A stretch of DNA of 64,000 bases. It comes from Bacteriovoracaceae bacterium. Its GTDB lineage: Bacteria > Bdellovibrionota > Bacteriovoracia > Bacteriovoracales > Bacteriovoracaceae. The DNA is taken from the NCBI GenBank assembly GCA_947377285.1, contig CANCFT010000007.1:1-64000 (forward strand), read 5' to 3'. The position numbers and the translations under genes are program-made. Positions 8,117 to 18,800 of this stretch are shown in pieces; position 1 is the first letter of the stretch, and each line of letters starts with the position of its first letter. A model generated the notes under the pieces. The model saw only the letters and a list, made by a program, of their open reading frames with translations, had not been told where the DNA came from and made no database searches.

Positions 8117-9136
8117 ATGACTAGCAGTAAAGTAAAAGTTGCAATTAACGGAATGGGACGCATTGGACGAACTGTACTTCGAGAATATTTCAACCGTGCT
8201 GAAAATGATTTTGATATTGTTGCAGTAAATAACCCAGGCAGCATTGCTGAATATCTTCACCTTTTAAAATACGATTCAGTTCATGGACGTCTTGCTCATG
8301 AAGCTTCATTAGACGGCGATCAACTTGTCATTAATGGCAAAAAAATAAAATTCTTTACACTTAAAGACCCTTCCGAGATTCCTTGGAGCGAATACGGTGT
8401 TCAGGTCGTTATTGATGCTACTGGGATTTTCAAAGATAAAGCTGGTCTTGGAAAACACATAAAAGGTACGGTCAAAAAAGTTATAATGTGTGCTCCTGGA
8501 AAAGACCTGGATGCTACTTTTGTTATGGGAATCAATAACAATACTTATGATTCTGCTAAACACCACATCGTTTCAAACGCAAGCTGTACAACAAATTGCT
8601 TAGCTCCAGTTGTCCAAGTATTGAACGATAAATTTGGCATTGAAAATGGATTTATGACGACAGTTCATTCATATACTTCTGACCAAATGCTTCTTGATGG
8701 TGCTCACTCTGATCCAAGACGGGCCCGCGCTGCAGGACTTTCAATGATTCCTACAACGACTGGAGCTGCTAAAACTGTTGGAGAAATTATCCCAGAACTA
8801 AAGGGAAAACTTGATGGGTATTCAGTCCGCGTGCCAACTCCAAATGTATCATTAACAGATTTTACAGCTATCTTAAAAAAGAAAGCTTCTAAAGAAGAAA
8901 TCAATGCAGCTCTTAAAGAGGCAAGTGAGACTTATTTAAAAGGAATCTTACGATTTGAAGTTGAAGAATTAGTTTCCGTTGATTATATGGGAATGAGGCA
9001 TTCATCTTGTGTTGATGCTTCATTGACAAATGTTATTGGCAACAACGTTAAAGTTGTCGCTTGGTATGATAACGAATGTGGATTTTCAAACCGCGTTTTA
9101 GATCTAGTAAAATTCATTGCGAGTAAAGGACTTTAA
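8117..9136 (+). CDS. gap: Glyceraldehyde-3-phosphate dehydrogenase
   Basis: 339 aa, standard length for the NAD(P)-dependent phosphorylating enzyme. The Rossmann motif INGMGRIGRTVLR opens the protein. The catalytic Cys157 lies in SNASCTTNCLAPV and the catalytic His in the following TTVHSYTSDQ. It oxidises G3P to 1,3-bisphosphoglycerate. The SD TTGGAGG precedes the ATG. First gene of gap-pgk-x-tpiA-secG, separated from pgk by 3 nt, so translation is probably coupled. Confidence 0.98.
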   Translation: MTSSKVKVAINGMGRIGRTVLREYFNRAENDFDIVAVNNPGSIAEYLHLLKYDSVHGRLAHEASLDGDQLVINGKKIKFFTLKDPSEIPWSEYGVQVVIDATGIFKDKAGLGKHIKGTVKKVIMCAPGKDLDATFVMGINNNTYDSAKHHIVSNASCTTNCLAPVVQVLNDKFGIENGFMTTVHSYTSDQMLLDGAHSDPRRARAAGLSMIPTTTGAAKTVGEIIPELKGKLDGYSVRVPTPNVSLTDFTAILKKKASKEEINAALKEASETYLKGILRFEVEELVSVDYMGMRHSSCVDASLTNVIGNNVKVVAWYDNECGFSNRVLDLVKFIASKGL

Positions 9137-9139
9137 TTC

Positions 9140-10342
9140 ATGGCTTTAAAATTTATAACTGATGAGAATTTTAAAACAGGTGCTAAGGATAAAAAAATCT
9201 TAGCACGTTTTGATTTCAATGTTCCGATGGATAAAAATGATCATACTAAAATCGCCGATACAACTCGTATTGATGAAGCGATTGAAACGATCAATGCAAT
9301 ATTGGAATGTAAGCCAAAAAAGCTGATAGTGATGAGTCACTTTGGGAGACCAAACGGAAAAGTGAATCCTCAATTTTCACTGGAGCCAGTGGCTAAATAC
9401 TTGGCAGAAAAATTGGGCCAAGAAGTTCTCTTAACAGAAACGGCCTTGGACCGAGGAATTAAAACTTTACTGAATTTAAATGAATCAAAAATTATCATGT
9501 TACAAAATTTGCGTTTTCATCCTGAAGAAGAAAATAATGACCGCGATTTTGCCCGCATTCTCTCAACTTATGGCGACTTATATGTCTTCGATGCTTTCGG
9601 AGCAGCCCACAGAAAACATGCGTCTACTTATGAGATCAATGCGTTCTATAAAAATAAAGCTTATGGTGGACTATTACTTAAGCGTGAAATTGAAGCTCTT
9701 GATAAAATAGTTAATGACCCCGTTAAACCTTTTGTTGCTATCGTTGGTGGAGCTAAGGTTTCAGATAAAATTAAAATTATCGATCGCCTACTTGTCTCAG
9801 TTGATAAACTTTTAATTGGTGGGGCCATGGCCTATCCATTTCTTAAGGCCCAAGGACATGAAATCGGCAAATCACTTTGTTCAGATGAAGATGTTATTTT
9901 GGCGAGAAGAATTTTAGGAACACCTTCTAAAGGAAAAATTGTTCTTCCTAGCGACCATATTGTCTCTAATACATTTGGTGGAGCGCCTGAAGAAGTGGGC
10001 CAAGTAAATATTCCAGATGGAAAAATTGGTCTAGATATCGGACCTTCTACTCTCGTAAACTTTACAGACTATCTCGCTCCAGCAAAAACAGTTTTGTGGA
10101 ACGGACCGATGGGACTTTTTGAAAATACAAATTTCGCTAAAGGGACGTTGGGAATCGCTAAAGTTTTATCAAACTTGAAAGCTTTTACACTCGTTGGTGG
10201 AGGAGACTCTGTTAATGCGGTTAAGCTTGCTGGTCTCTCTGATAAAATGTCACATATCTCGACTGGTGGTGGGGCAAGTCTTGAATATATAGAAAATGGA
10301 ACATTACCTGGAATTCAAGCCTTGAAATTTGGAATTGATTAA
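9140..10342 (+). CDS. pgk: Phosphoglycerate kinase
   Basis: 400 aa, normal length. N-terminal substrate domain has RFDFNVPMD, SHFGRPNGK and LQNLRFHPEEE. The C-terminal nucleotide domain has GGAKVSDKI, WNGPMGLFE and the closing GGGDSVNAV...STGGGASLEYIE. It transfers phosphate from 1,3-bisphosphoglycerate to ADP. AAAGGA at the end of gap serves as its SD. A 113-nt gap follows before the next gene. Confidence 0.98.
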   Translation: MALKFITDENFKTGAKDKKILARFDFNVPMDKNDHTKIADTTRIDEAIETINAILECKPKKLIVMSHFGRPNGKVNPQFSLEPVAKYLAEKLGQEVLLTETALDRGIKTLLNLNESKIIMLQNLRFHPEEENNDRDFARILSTYGDLYVFDAFGAAHRKHASTYEINAFYKNKAYGGLLLKREIEALDKIVNDPVKPFVAIVGGAKVSDKIKIIDRLLVSVDKLLIGGAMAYPFLKAQGHEIGKSLCSDEDVILARRILGTPSKGKIVLPSDHIVSNTFGGAPEEVGQVNIPDGKIGLDIGPSTLVNFTDYLAPAKTVLWNGPMGLFENTNFAKGTLGIAKVLSNLKAFTLVGGGDSVNAVKLAGLSDKMSHISTGGGASLEYIENGTLPGIQALKFGID

Positions 10343-10455
10343 ATAGCTATAAATAGGTTCTCTCTATAAAAATTGTGCAGCTCTTGGCAGGTTCATCATT
10401 TGAGTGTTAAGAAAGTGATAATTCTAGAAAACAATATTTCTAATGGAGTTATATT

Positions 10456-10842
10456 ATGTTGAAATTTTTATCAATCCTCATTATTTCATTAACAGCATTT
10501 TCTTCATTTGCCAGTGAAGGGAATTTTTGCACGGCTTGGACAAAACAAGAAACGACAAGTTGTATCTTTGCTAGTTCTGGGGCCAATCTTTATAAAAGAC
10601 AATGTGAAAACCCATGCCGTATAGGTCGTAATAATTCAGGAAATATGGGCCCTGGTTGTGACCAAGAAGAAGTTTGCCATTTCAATAATCCAGATACATT
10701 TGAAGGTGTATGTAGCGATTGGGTAAAAGACGGCGGAGCTAATTGTTTTGATCCAAGCACTCAGTCTTGGGAGCAGCAATGGGTGAGAGCATGTACTATT
10801 GGTTTAGCTGAGACTTGGTGCTCGAGACAAAAACCTTTTTAA
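10456..10842 (+). CDS. Secreted Cys-rich protein with internal duplication
   Basis: 128 aa. A signal peptide (about 1-19, cut after FAS) precedes a mature protein with ten cysteines, so five disulfides are possible. Two halves look alike: CTAWTKxxxxxC...KRQC and CSDWVKxxxxxC...VRAC, each with the same Cys-x-x-Trp-x-Lys opening. GGAG lies 8 nt before the ATG. It sits between pgk and tpiA, 12 nt before tpiA, an odd place for an exported protein. The family is not recognised; a thrombospondin-like small fold is only a guess. Confidence 0.72.
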   Translation: MLKFLSILIISLTAFSSFASEGNFCTAWTKQETTSCIFASSGANLYKRQCENPCRIGRNNSGNMGPGCDQEEVCHFNNPDTFEGVCSDWVKDGGANCFDPSTQSWEQQWVRACTIGLAETWCSRQKPF

Positions 10843-10854
10843 ATCTAGGGTCCT

Positions 10855-11613
10855 ATGAAAAAACGCGAAGTCCATATTGTTGGCAACTGGAAAATGAATC
10901 AGACTCTTGTTGAAATCAGTCAATTTTTTATTGAGATGAGCAAGATGAAGATGGAGCTAAAATGCAAAGCTTGGATTGCTCCTCAAGCTATCCATATTTC
11001 AATTCTTAAAGAAATAGCTTTTACAACTGGCTCTATTCAAATTGGAGCGCAAAATTGTTGTGAGCACGACTCAGGTGCCTATACAGGGGAGATTTCTCCT
11101 TTGGGTTTAGCTGATATTGGCGTCGAGTTTGTCATTATTGGACACTCGGAACGACGAACGATTTACGGAGAACAAAATTCTCTTCTCAATAAAAAAGTTC
11201 TTTTAGCCTTAAGCCATGGATTAAAAGTTATTTACTGTGTGGGTGAGACTTTAGAAGAACGAGAGTCTGGACAAACATTTAGTATAATTGAAAACCAATT
11301 GGATTTAGGTCTAAAAAACTTGCCGGCTGAGCAGGCAAAAAACTTAATGATCGCTTATGAACCTGTTTGGGCCATCGGTACTGGTAAAACGGCAACAGCT
11401 GAACAAGCAGAGGAAGTTCATGCCTTTATCCGCTCAAAACTCACAACTCAAGCAGAGCAGACAATTATTCTTTATGGTGGATCAGTTAAGCCTGACAATA
11501 TTGACTCGTTGCTTGCAAAAGAAAATATTGACGGTGCGTTGGTCGGTGGAGCAAGTCTTAAGGCCCAAGATTTTAGGGCCCTTTGTTCAAGTGCTAGCAC
11601 GGCCATGATGTAA
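10855..11613 (+). CDS. tpiA: Triosephosphate isomerase
   Basis: 252 aa, a usual (beta/alpha)8 barrel length. Substrate-binding NWKMN is at residues 11-15. The catalytic His is in IGHSERR, the catalytic Glu in AYEPVWAIGTGKTA, and the phosphate-binding loops are LYGGSV and GALVGGASL. It interconverts DHAP and G3P. SD AGGG precedes the ATG. The start at MKKREVHIVGNWKMN fits the family, with a few extra residues. Confidence 0.97.
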   Translation: MKKREVHIVGNWKMNQTLVEISQFFIEMSKMKMELKCKAWIAPQAIHISILKEIAFTTGSIQIGAQNCCEHDSGAYTGEISPLGLADIGVEFVIIGHSERRTIYGEQNSLLNKKVLLALSHGLKVIYCVGETLEERESGQTFSIIENQLDLGLKNLPAEQAKNLMIAYEPVWAIGTGKTATAEQAEEVHAFIRSKLTTQAEQTIILYGGSVKPDNIDSLLAKENIDGALVGGASLKAQDFRALCSSASTAMM

Positions 11614-11698
11614 GAGATTGAGTATCTTACGTAAAATCTTTGCAAAGGTCTGGTAAGTTTGTTATTTAATTAAGACGAAATTTTTTAAGGAAAGATAG

Positions 11699-12070
11699 AT
11701 GACGACAGCATTAATGGTTTTTCAAGCAATCACTTCAGTAATTCTTATCATTGTAGTTTTACTTCAATTTGGTAAAGGAGCAGAAGCGGGTTTAATGACA
11801 GCAGCTGGGTCTGAGTCAATTATGTCGAGTTCAACTCGAGGTAATGTGATGGTTAAAATTACGACTGTTTTAGCAATCATTTTTCTTGGAAACTCTATTT
11901 TACTAGCTCGTCTTCAAGACACAAAATTTCAAAAATCAATTTTAGATTCTGAAAAACCAGTTGCTCGCCAACTGAATTCAGATGCTGAACAAAAAGCTGC
12001 TGCAGCGAAAGCAGCCGCAGAAAAAGCAGCACTACCAACGGCTAAAGCAACTCCTGCTGCAACCAAGTAA
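11699..12070 (+). CDS. secG: Preprotein translocase subunit SecG
   Basis: 123 aa. Two membrane helices (about 5-22 and 52-70) flank the conserved loop FGKGAEAGLMTAAGSES with SSSTRGN, which identifies SecG of the SecYEG channel. The C-terminal tail (about 85-123) is Ala/Lys-rich and longer than in E. coli. SD AAGGAAAG precedes the ATG. The tpiA-secG order is common in bacteria. Confidence 0.95.
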   Translation: MTTALMVFQAITSVILIIVVLLQFGKGAEAGLMTAAGSESIMSSSTRGNVMVKITTVLAIIFLGNSILLARLQDTKFQKSILDSEKPVARQLNSDAEQKAAAAKAAAEKAALPTAKATPAATK

Positions 12071-12078
12071 GTTTATCG

Positions 12079-13224
12079 ATGGATGAAGCCACACGTAGCT
12101 TAATCGATAAAGAATACTCTCATTTAAAATCTATTTATTTTAACTCGGCTTATTTTGGACCAAGTCCCATCCGTTCCAAATCAACGATTCTCGCTGCAAT
12201 GGAACGCGAACTCGATCCCTCGTTTTATGCTTACGATGATTGGATGAGTATCTCTGAAAAACTCAGAATCAAATTTGCAGCTCTTTTAAAGACGAGTCCT
12301 GATTGCATAACTCATTCGACTTCATCTTCAGATGTTGTGAATATTGTGGCCAATGGTTTTGATTTTAAAGAAGGTGACCGGGTTGCGGCCATTAATAAAG
12401 ACTATCCATCAAATATACTTCCGTGGATGTTGGCAGAACGACATAAGAAATTTGTTTTTGATAAATTAGATTTAGGTAATACGGTTATTCCAACTCCGGA
12501 ATGGCTTGAACAAAACCTAAAACCTCAAACAAGAATTTTTAATATTTCTTATGTGACTTTTGATACCGGAAAAAAAATGGATTTACTGGGCTTAGGGAAA
12601 TACCTTCGTTCAAAAAATATTTTCTTTGTGGTTGATGCAACTCAGGCCCTCGGTGGATTGGAAATAACACCTTCTGAGCTTTCTTATATTGATGTACTTA
12701 CAGTTTCTTCTTATAAATGGATGTTAGGTCCTTATGGTCATGCGTTTGCTTATTTCAGCCAGAAGGCCCAAGACCAAATTTTTCATTTAAATGCCAATTG
12801 GATTTTAAGCCCAAATTCGAAGCAAGTTTATAATCTTTTGGATTATACAACGGAAACACTACCAGGTGCTCGTCAATATGATAGAGGGCAAGCTGCCAAT
12901 TTACTTTGTTCTGGTTGCTTGGAAGGAAGTTTAAATTTCTTATTGGAAGTAGGGCTTGGAACAATTGAACAATACAATGCAAGTCTTCGAGATTATTTTT
13001 TAGAAAATTATCCACAAAAAAAATATCATCTGGTGACTCCATTAGAGCATATGGCCAATATCGTTTGTTTGAAAGCAATAAGTGGAGACAGCATTGCCCT
13101 TGAAACGGAACTAAAAAAACGCAATATTGATGTTTCTGTTCGCCAAGGAAATATTAGACTTTCATTCCATGTTTTTAATACTCACCAACAAGTTGATGAA
13201 TTAATCAAAGCGTTGGATGTTTAG
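12079..13224 (+). CDS. PLP-dependent class V aminotransferase / cysteine desulfurase-like
   Basis: 381 aa, fold type I. The N-terminus YFNSAYFGPSP matches the class V start. VDATQALGGLEI carries the PLP-binding Asp, and SSYKWMLGPYG carries the Lys that forms the aldimine. No conserved catalytic Cys loop of IscS/SufS is visible, so desulfurase activity is doubtful; an isopenicillin-N-epimerase-like or kynureninase-like role is possible. It starts 8 nt after secG. Its stop overlaps the convergent HD-GYP stop. Confidence 0.88.
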   Translation: MDEATRSLIDKEYSHLKSIYFNSAYFGPSPIRSKSTILAAMERELDPSFYAYDDWMSISEKLRIKFAALLKTSPDCITHSTSSSDVVNIVANGFDFKEGDRVAAINKDYPSNILPWMLAERHKKFVFDKLDLGNTVIPTPEWLEQNLKPQTRIFNISYVTFDTGKKMDLLGLGKYLRSKNIFFVVDATQALGGLEITPSELSYIDVLTVSSYKWMLGPYGHAFAYFSQKAQDQIFHLNANWILSPNSKQVYNLLDYTTETLPGARQYDRGQAANLLCSGCLEGSLNFLLEVGLGTIEQYNASLRDYFLENYPQKKYHLVTPLEHMANIVCLKAISGDSIALETELKKRNIDVSVRQGNIRLSFHVFNTHQQVDELIKALDV

Positions 13225-14387
13225 CCGACTTTCTTTTTGATTTTTCCAAAATTTTTATCTTTATCTTTATCTTTGTCTTTATCACCAAAACCTTCAATTT
13301 TGTAGCTTGGAGTCGGTGGTCTAAATGGTAAAACATTTTGCGGCTGACATGGATCAAAATCTTCAGGCAATTCTTTATTCACTTTACCAGTTAAAACTAA
13401 TTGTTTGACACTCTTTGTGAATATTTCAAAAAGTTGTGGGTCTAGCTTTTTGCCAACAGATTTAGACATGACAGCGATTGCATCTTCAGTTGAAAGTATA
13501 TCGTGGTAAGAACGCTTAGTCGTGATTGCATCAAAAAAATCTGCAATGGCCGTGACTCTTGCGAGTATATGAATATCGACAGCTGCAAGCTTAGAAGGGT
13601 AACCTGTGCCATTAAAATTTTCATGGTGCTCGTGAACAATTCGTTTAATAATCCCAAAGTCGACACCTTCACATTGACACGGATTTTCAATTAATAAATT
13701 AAGTCCAAAGTCAGGATGTTTCTTAATAATTTCGAATTGCTCTTCTGTGAGCTTGTCTGGATTATTGATAATGTCTGTGGAAATTTTTACTTTACCAATA
13801 TCGTGGAGTAGTCCACCAAGACCGGCCAAAACAATTTCTTCTTTGGGGGCGTTGGGACGAGCCGCTGAATAGAGAGCGATACAATACATAGAAACATTAA
13901 TCGAATGGTCATAGGTATAAAAGTCGTGAAAACTTAAAGTAGCTATGAGACTTTGTAATTTTGAAACATCATAATCTTTTATCACATCGACCATTGATTC
14001 AACAGTCGCTTTGCAACCGAGTATAGTATCTGAAAGCATTTCAGTACTAAATTCTTTATCTGTATCAAATAATTTGTCTAGGTAATGAATGGCCGAATCT
14101 TTAATAATTTCAGATTTTTGAGAATCAGGGATAGTCGATAAGTTTATCAAACTTTTTAAGTAAGCCGATCGTTGAGATTCATGAACGTAGAGTTGAAAAT
14201 ATTTTTTCTTAAAAACTTTTAATTCTTCAAAACTAATAGATTCATTTTTAGGATAGATTCGGACATATTTTTCTTTGTTTTCGTTAGTCGAAGAATTCAC
14301 GTATAAATCATAGGGAATGGCCCGATCGATACCGATCAAATCAAAAGAGATTGAAAAAAAGTTATTACCCATTTTGGCCATATTCAA
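13221..14387 (-). CDS. HD-GYP c-di-GMP phosphodiesterase
   Basis: 388 aa from the TTG at 14387; ATGs at 14381 and 14372 are better starts. An N-terminal domain (about 20-75) like those preceding HD-GYP leads to a full HD-GYP domain: H161 (DHSINV), H195-D196 with K199 (LLHDIGK), H224, H254-H255-E256 and NGTGYP (259-264), then ARVTAIADFFDAITTKRSY. All metal and GYP residues are present, so c-di-GMP hydrolysis is likely. The C-terminus holds a (DK)n run encoded by a hexanucleotide repeat. Cytoplasmic, no TM segment. Confidence 0.9.
   Translation of the reverse strand: MNMAKMGNNFFSISFDLIGIDRAIPYDLYVNSSTNENKEKYVRIYPKNESISFEELKVFKKKYFQLYVHESQRSAYLKSLINLSTIPDSQKSEIIKDSAIHYLDKLFDTDKEFSTEMLSDTILGCKATVESMVDVIKDYDVSKLQSLIATLSFHDFYTYDHSINVSMYCIALYSAARPNAPKEEIVLAGLGGLLHDIGKVKISTDIINNPDKLTEEQFEIIKKHPDFGLNLLIENPCQCEGVDFGIIKRIVHEHHENFNGTGYPSKLAAVDIHILARVTAIADFFDAITTKRSYHDILSTEDAIAVMSKSVGKKLDPQLFEIFTKSVKQLVLTGKVNKELPEDFDPCQPQNVLPFRPPTPSYKIEGFGDKDKDKDKDKNFGKIKKKVG
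13254..13283. repeat. Five-copy hexanucleotide repeat in the HD-GYP C-terminus
   Basis: Five tandem copies of TTTATC on the plus strand, the fourth with one change (TTTGTC). On the minus strand they encode the alternating Asp-Lys run. Copy-number change would vary tail length without shifting the frame. Confidence 0.85.
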
Positions 14388-14445
14388 TGATCGGCAATAA
14401 TCCCTTGAGAGTTAAACACTATTTTTAGTAATAAGGCCTAAGGAC

Positions 14446-15735
14446 GTGGTCAAATGCTCGCAAGTGCCTTACAATACAGGGATGAAAAATGAAAAATTTC
14501 CTAAGCCAGACCCCTATATTGCTCTAAAGTTCCCTGATTTTCGCTTTTTTGTGATGGTGAAAATTTTAATGACTATGGCCTTACAGTTTCAGTCAGTCAT
14601 TGTTGGATGGCATGTTTACTCAATTACACATGATCCACTTTCATTAGGTTTAATTGGACTTGTTGAAATTATTCCCAATTTTTCAGTCACTTTATTTGCC
14701 GGGCATTTTGCAGATTTATATGATCGGAAAAAAATTGTTTATAGCTGTTTAAGTGTTTTACTCTTTTGCAGTTTATCACTTTATTTTACCAGTTATCGTA
14801 TTAGTGGAACGCTTCAATTGTATTTTCTTTATGGGATTATTGCCATCAGTGGATTTGCTCGGGGAATTATTTCTCCTTCACTTTTTTCCATTTTAACTGA
14901 ATGTGTTCCCAAACAATATTTTGTCAACTCAACATCTTGGCACTCTACACTTTGGCAGATTGCTTTTATGTTAGGAGCAGGCGCAAGTGGTTTTTTATTT
15001 TCTGCAATTTCTTATAATACTTACTTAGTCATTACACTTTTTGTTGTATTGGCCATCTGTGCATTTTATTTTATTTCGCCCAAGCCCCATTTAAGTAAAA
15101 ACGACCCCAAAGCTCCAATGCTCGATTCTATAAAATCAGGTATACAATTTGTTTTTAGTAGTCAGATTTTTTTAGGGGCCATCTCTCTTGACCTGTTTGC
15201 CGTTTTATTTGGTGGTGCTGTCGCACTTTTACCAATCTATGCAAATGATATTTTAAAAGTTGGTCCACAAGGATTAGGCTTTTTAAAAGCAGCTCCTAGT
15301 TTGGGATCTTTTTTAATGGCCGCAGTTGTCGTTTATTGGCCACCTATTAAAAATACAGGAAAAAAATTATTGCTGGCCGTTTTTGGTTTTGGGATCTGTA
15401 TGATTGTTTTTGGAATATCTAAAAACTTCTATTTATCTATTTTTGTTTTGGCCCTAAGTGGAGCCTTCGATAATATTTCAGTGGTGGTGCGTGGTACGAT
15501 TATGCAGTCACTTATACCGCCAGATATGAAAGGGAAGGTTTATGCCGTGAATTCTATTTTTATCGGGTCTTCTAATGAAATTGGAGCCTTTGAGTCTGGG
15601 TTGGCGGCAAAGATAATGGGAGTCGTTCCCTCAGTTGTTTTTGGTGGCACAATGACACTTCTTGTAGTGATTTTTACAGCATTTAAGGCACCAAATCTTA
15701 AAAACTTAAACTTTTTGGACAATCAGAAGTCTTAG
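14446..15735 (+). CDS. MFS transporter, DHA3/EntS-like exporter
   Basis: 429 aa from GTG 14446, which has AAGG 9 nt upstream. ATG 14482 (MKNEKFPKP) is equally possible and fits the family better. About 12 hydrophobic segments. The MFS A-motif appears after helix 2 as GHFADLYDRKKIVY. Resemblance is to the enterobactin exporter EntS / macrolide-efflux branch, which expels siderophores or drugs. Substrate unknown. It is a single gene followed by the S8 protease lipoprotein. Confidence 0.9.
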   Translation: MVKCSQVPYNTGMKNEKFPKPDPYIALKFPDFRFFVMVKILMTMALQFQSVIVGWHVYSITHDPLSLGLIGLVEIIPNFSVTLFAGHFADLYDRKKIVYSCLSVLLFCSLSLYFTSYRISGTLQLYFLYGIIAISGFARGIISPSLFSILTECVPKQYFVNSTSWHSTLWQIAFMLGAGASGFLFSAISYNTYLVITLFVVLAICAFYFISPKPHLSKNDPKAPMLDSIKSGIQFVFSSQIFLGAISLDLFAVLFGGAVALLPIYANDILKVGPQGLGFLKAAPSLGSFLMAAVVVYWPPIKNTGKKLLLAVFGFGICMIVFGISKNFYLSIFVLALSGAFDNISVVVRGTIMQSLIPPDMKGKVYAVNSIFIGSSNEIGAFESGLAAKIMGVVPSVVFGGTMTLLVVIFTAFKAPNLKNLNFLDNQKS

Positions 15736-15803
15736 ATTTGACTATTATTTTTGCTCTGTTATAGTCACCCGTCATCATTGGATCAAGACGGGAGACTCGC
15801 CAA

Positions 15804-18800
15804 ATGAAAAATATCTCATTACTTTTAATATTGTTAGCACTGGCCACTTCATGTGCTCCAAAAAATTCTGGGAATAAAAATTTAGGAAATAAATTAACGA
15901 CAATTCTTGGAGACATGTTTAGCAATCGTCAGCAAACATCAACTCAAGTCGTCGGTATCATCCAATTACAACTTCCTTCTCTTTTGTCACAAGCTAAAAT
16001 GGTTGATGGAAAAGCAGTTATTGATGAAGCTGCAAAAGCAGCAGTCCTTGCTGAACAAGAAGAAGTTATTCAATCGTTAACTAATTTATCATCAGACATA
16101 AAAATTATTTCCACTTATAAGTTAGTTTTAAATGCCATTGCTTTTGTCGCTCCAAGTGAGCTTTCAGAAAAAATCGCAAAAATTCAAGGTGTCCAAAAAG
16201 TTGTAGAAAATACAAACTTTGAACGTCCAAAAATTGTTTCGACTTCACAAAAATTAGCAGCTCTAGATTCGACTATTTCATTAAATAAATTAGACGAGCA
16301 CAACACTGTCACTTTTATCGGTGCCGATAAGCTTCATAAAGCAGGTGTATCCGGTGAAGGAATGAGAGTTGGAATTATTGATACTGGTATTGATTATACT
16401 CATTCAATGCTTGGCGGCCCAGGTAAAAAAGAAATTTACGAATCGATTGATCCTTCAAAAGAAACATCTTATTTTCCCAATCAAAAAGTTATTGGTGGAA
16501 TGGATTTTGTTGGAACAGATTATTCAGCAGGTGACTCAGATATAGAAAAAAATATTCCGAAGCGAGATCCAAATCCACTTGATGAAGCTGGACACGGCAG
16601 TCATGTGAGTGGAACAGTCGCTGGTATTGGTGATGGCATTAAAACGTATTCTGGTGTTGCTCCAGCAGCAAAATTATATGGATTAAAAGTTTTTGGAAAA
16701 TCTGGAAGCACTTCTGACATTGCCGTTATCGCGGCCCTTGAGTATGCTGCAGATCCTAGTGAAAAAACGGATCCATCTGATCGATTAGATGTTGTGAATC
16801 TCTCTTTAGGTGGTGGTTACGGCAAACCTAAAATTCTTTATACTGAAGCTATCAAAAATTTAACTAAAGGTGGAACCGTTGTCGTCGCTTCCGCTGGTAA
16901 CTCTGGCGATAATCCATACATTGTTGGAGCTCCATCAACTGCAGATGAAGCTATCTCAGTAGCAGCTTCTATAGATGATATGCCACAAAATATTGGATTG
17001 CCGGCAGTTGAATTTAAAGTTGATACAAATGAAGCAGTGCTAATTGAAGCTGTAGATTCTTCAATTGGTTCGTCAGCTGTAGATAGTCATTTAAATGAAA
17101 AATTAGTTTATATTGGAAATGGCGCTGACCCAATTGCAGAAGATGTGCAATTAACTCTTAAAGGCAAGGTTGCGCTTATTGACCGTGGAATGATTTCATT
17201 TGCTGACAAATTAAAAGTTGCTACAAATTTAGGAGCTGTCGGTGTTGTTGTCGTCAATACTGAAGACGGAATTTTTATTATGGGAGGTGATAGTAAATTT
17301 ACAATCCCGGCCGTAATGGTTTCAAAATCAAATGGCGACAAAATAAAAGAAGCATTGACTAAGAAACTCTCAGTTGAATTTAATTTTTCTCCAGGAAAAG
17401 TTATTTCTCGAGATGATCTCATTGATACAATCACTGAATTCTCTTCTCGAGGCCCACGTTCAATTGACTCACTCATAAAACCTGAAATTGCAGGCCCTGG
17501 ATCAAATGTTATTTCGGCCCTTATGGGATCAGGATCAGTTGGTGTTCAGATGAGTGGAACTTCAATGTCAGGACCTCATATCACGGGAGTTATGACACTT
17601 TTAAAACAAGCTTTTCCGAAATTAACGGTGGCTCAATTGAAAGCGAAAGTTTTAAACAATTCTAAAATTATGATGAAAGGAAAAGTTCATGTTCCCGTTT
17701 CACTTCAAGGAGCAGGACGAGTTCAAGTAGACCAAGCGTTTCAATCTCAAGTTATTGCAATGCCAGCGACTCTATCTCTCAAAGAAGTTTTCATCTCTTC
17801 AAGTAAAAGTGTTTCTAAAGATGTGACTTTGACTAATTTTTCAAGCAAAGACTTGGTTTTTAGTTCAAAAGCCATGAATGGAAATAATATTGTCGCGGAT
17901 ATTTACCCAGGATCATTTAAAGTAAAAGCTGGTGGAACAAAAGTTGTCAGAATCAGCTTTAAGTTAACGAGAAAAAATGAAGAAAAAAATAATATTGAAG
18001 CTGATGGCTTTGTGACTTTCATTTCAGGTGATGGCTCTGAAAAACTTAATATTCCTTTTCTTGGTGTTTTAAATAAAGTCACAAATATTTCGGGAAGTGA
18101 TTTTGTCACTATGACTAATTCACCTGACGATAAATTAGGAACAGAGGTTCGTTTAACTTTAACAAATAAAGGTCAAAATGATGGCGACGCTCTCGTGTTC
18201 AACCTACTAGGAACTGATGAGAGAAAAGTTGTTACACCACCTTTAAACCTATCTAAAAATACCTCTTGTGACCTTGAAGCTGCAGGTATCCGAGTTGTCG
18301 ATAAAATGATTGAAGGGTCGGAAAAGAAAGTTTTACAAATTGGAGTGAAATTATATGACGCTCTTACGATGTGGCAGCCTTGTGATATTTCACTTCAGAT
18401 TGATTCAAATAATGACGGTATTGCTGATCTTGAATTAGTTGGTACAAAAGCTAGTTATATTTCTGGAATTTCATCCGACGCTTTCACTTCTGTTTTACTT
18501 GATGCCAAGGTAGTAAAAGAAATTCGCAAAGCCTATGAATTAGCTCCCAAAGTTGTGAAGGAAGACTATCTTCCAGCTGTCTTAGATGCTGCTGAAATGA
18601 AATTTTATGACCATTCAAATGTGGCAGTCATTGAAGCTGATCTTTCAAAAATTGCAACTTTAAAAAATGGATCAATTGGAATAAAACTTGCTGTCTCTAA
18701 TTTAGAATCAGAAGACAATGGTGATGACTTTTTAGCGGGCCATGAAACAAAATGGCAAAAAATTAATATTAGTGAGAATGCTTTTGCTTTTTACAATATG

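Noticed and set aside
17108-17476. 122-aa minus-strand open frame inside the S8 protease gene
   Set aside because: Shadow of a well-supported catalytic domain, no SD.
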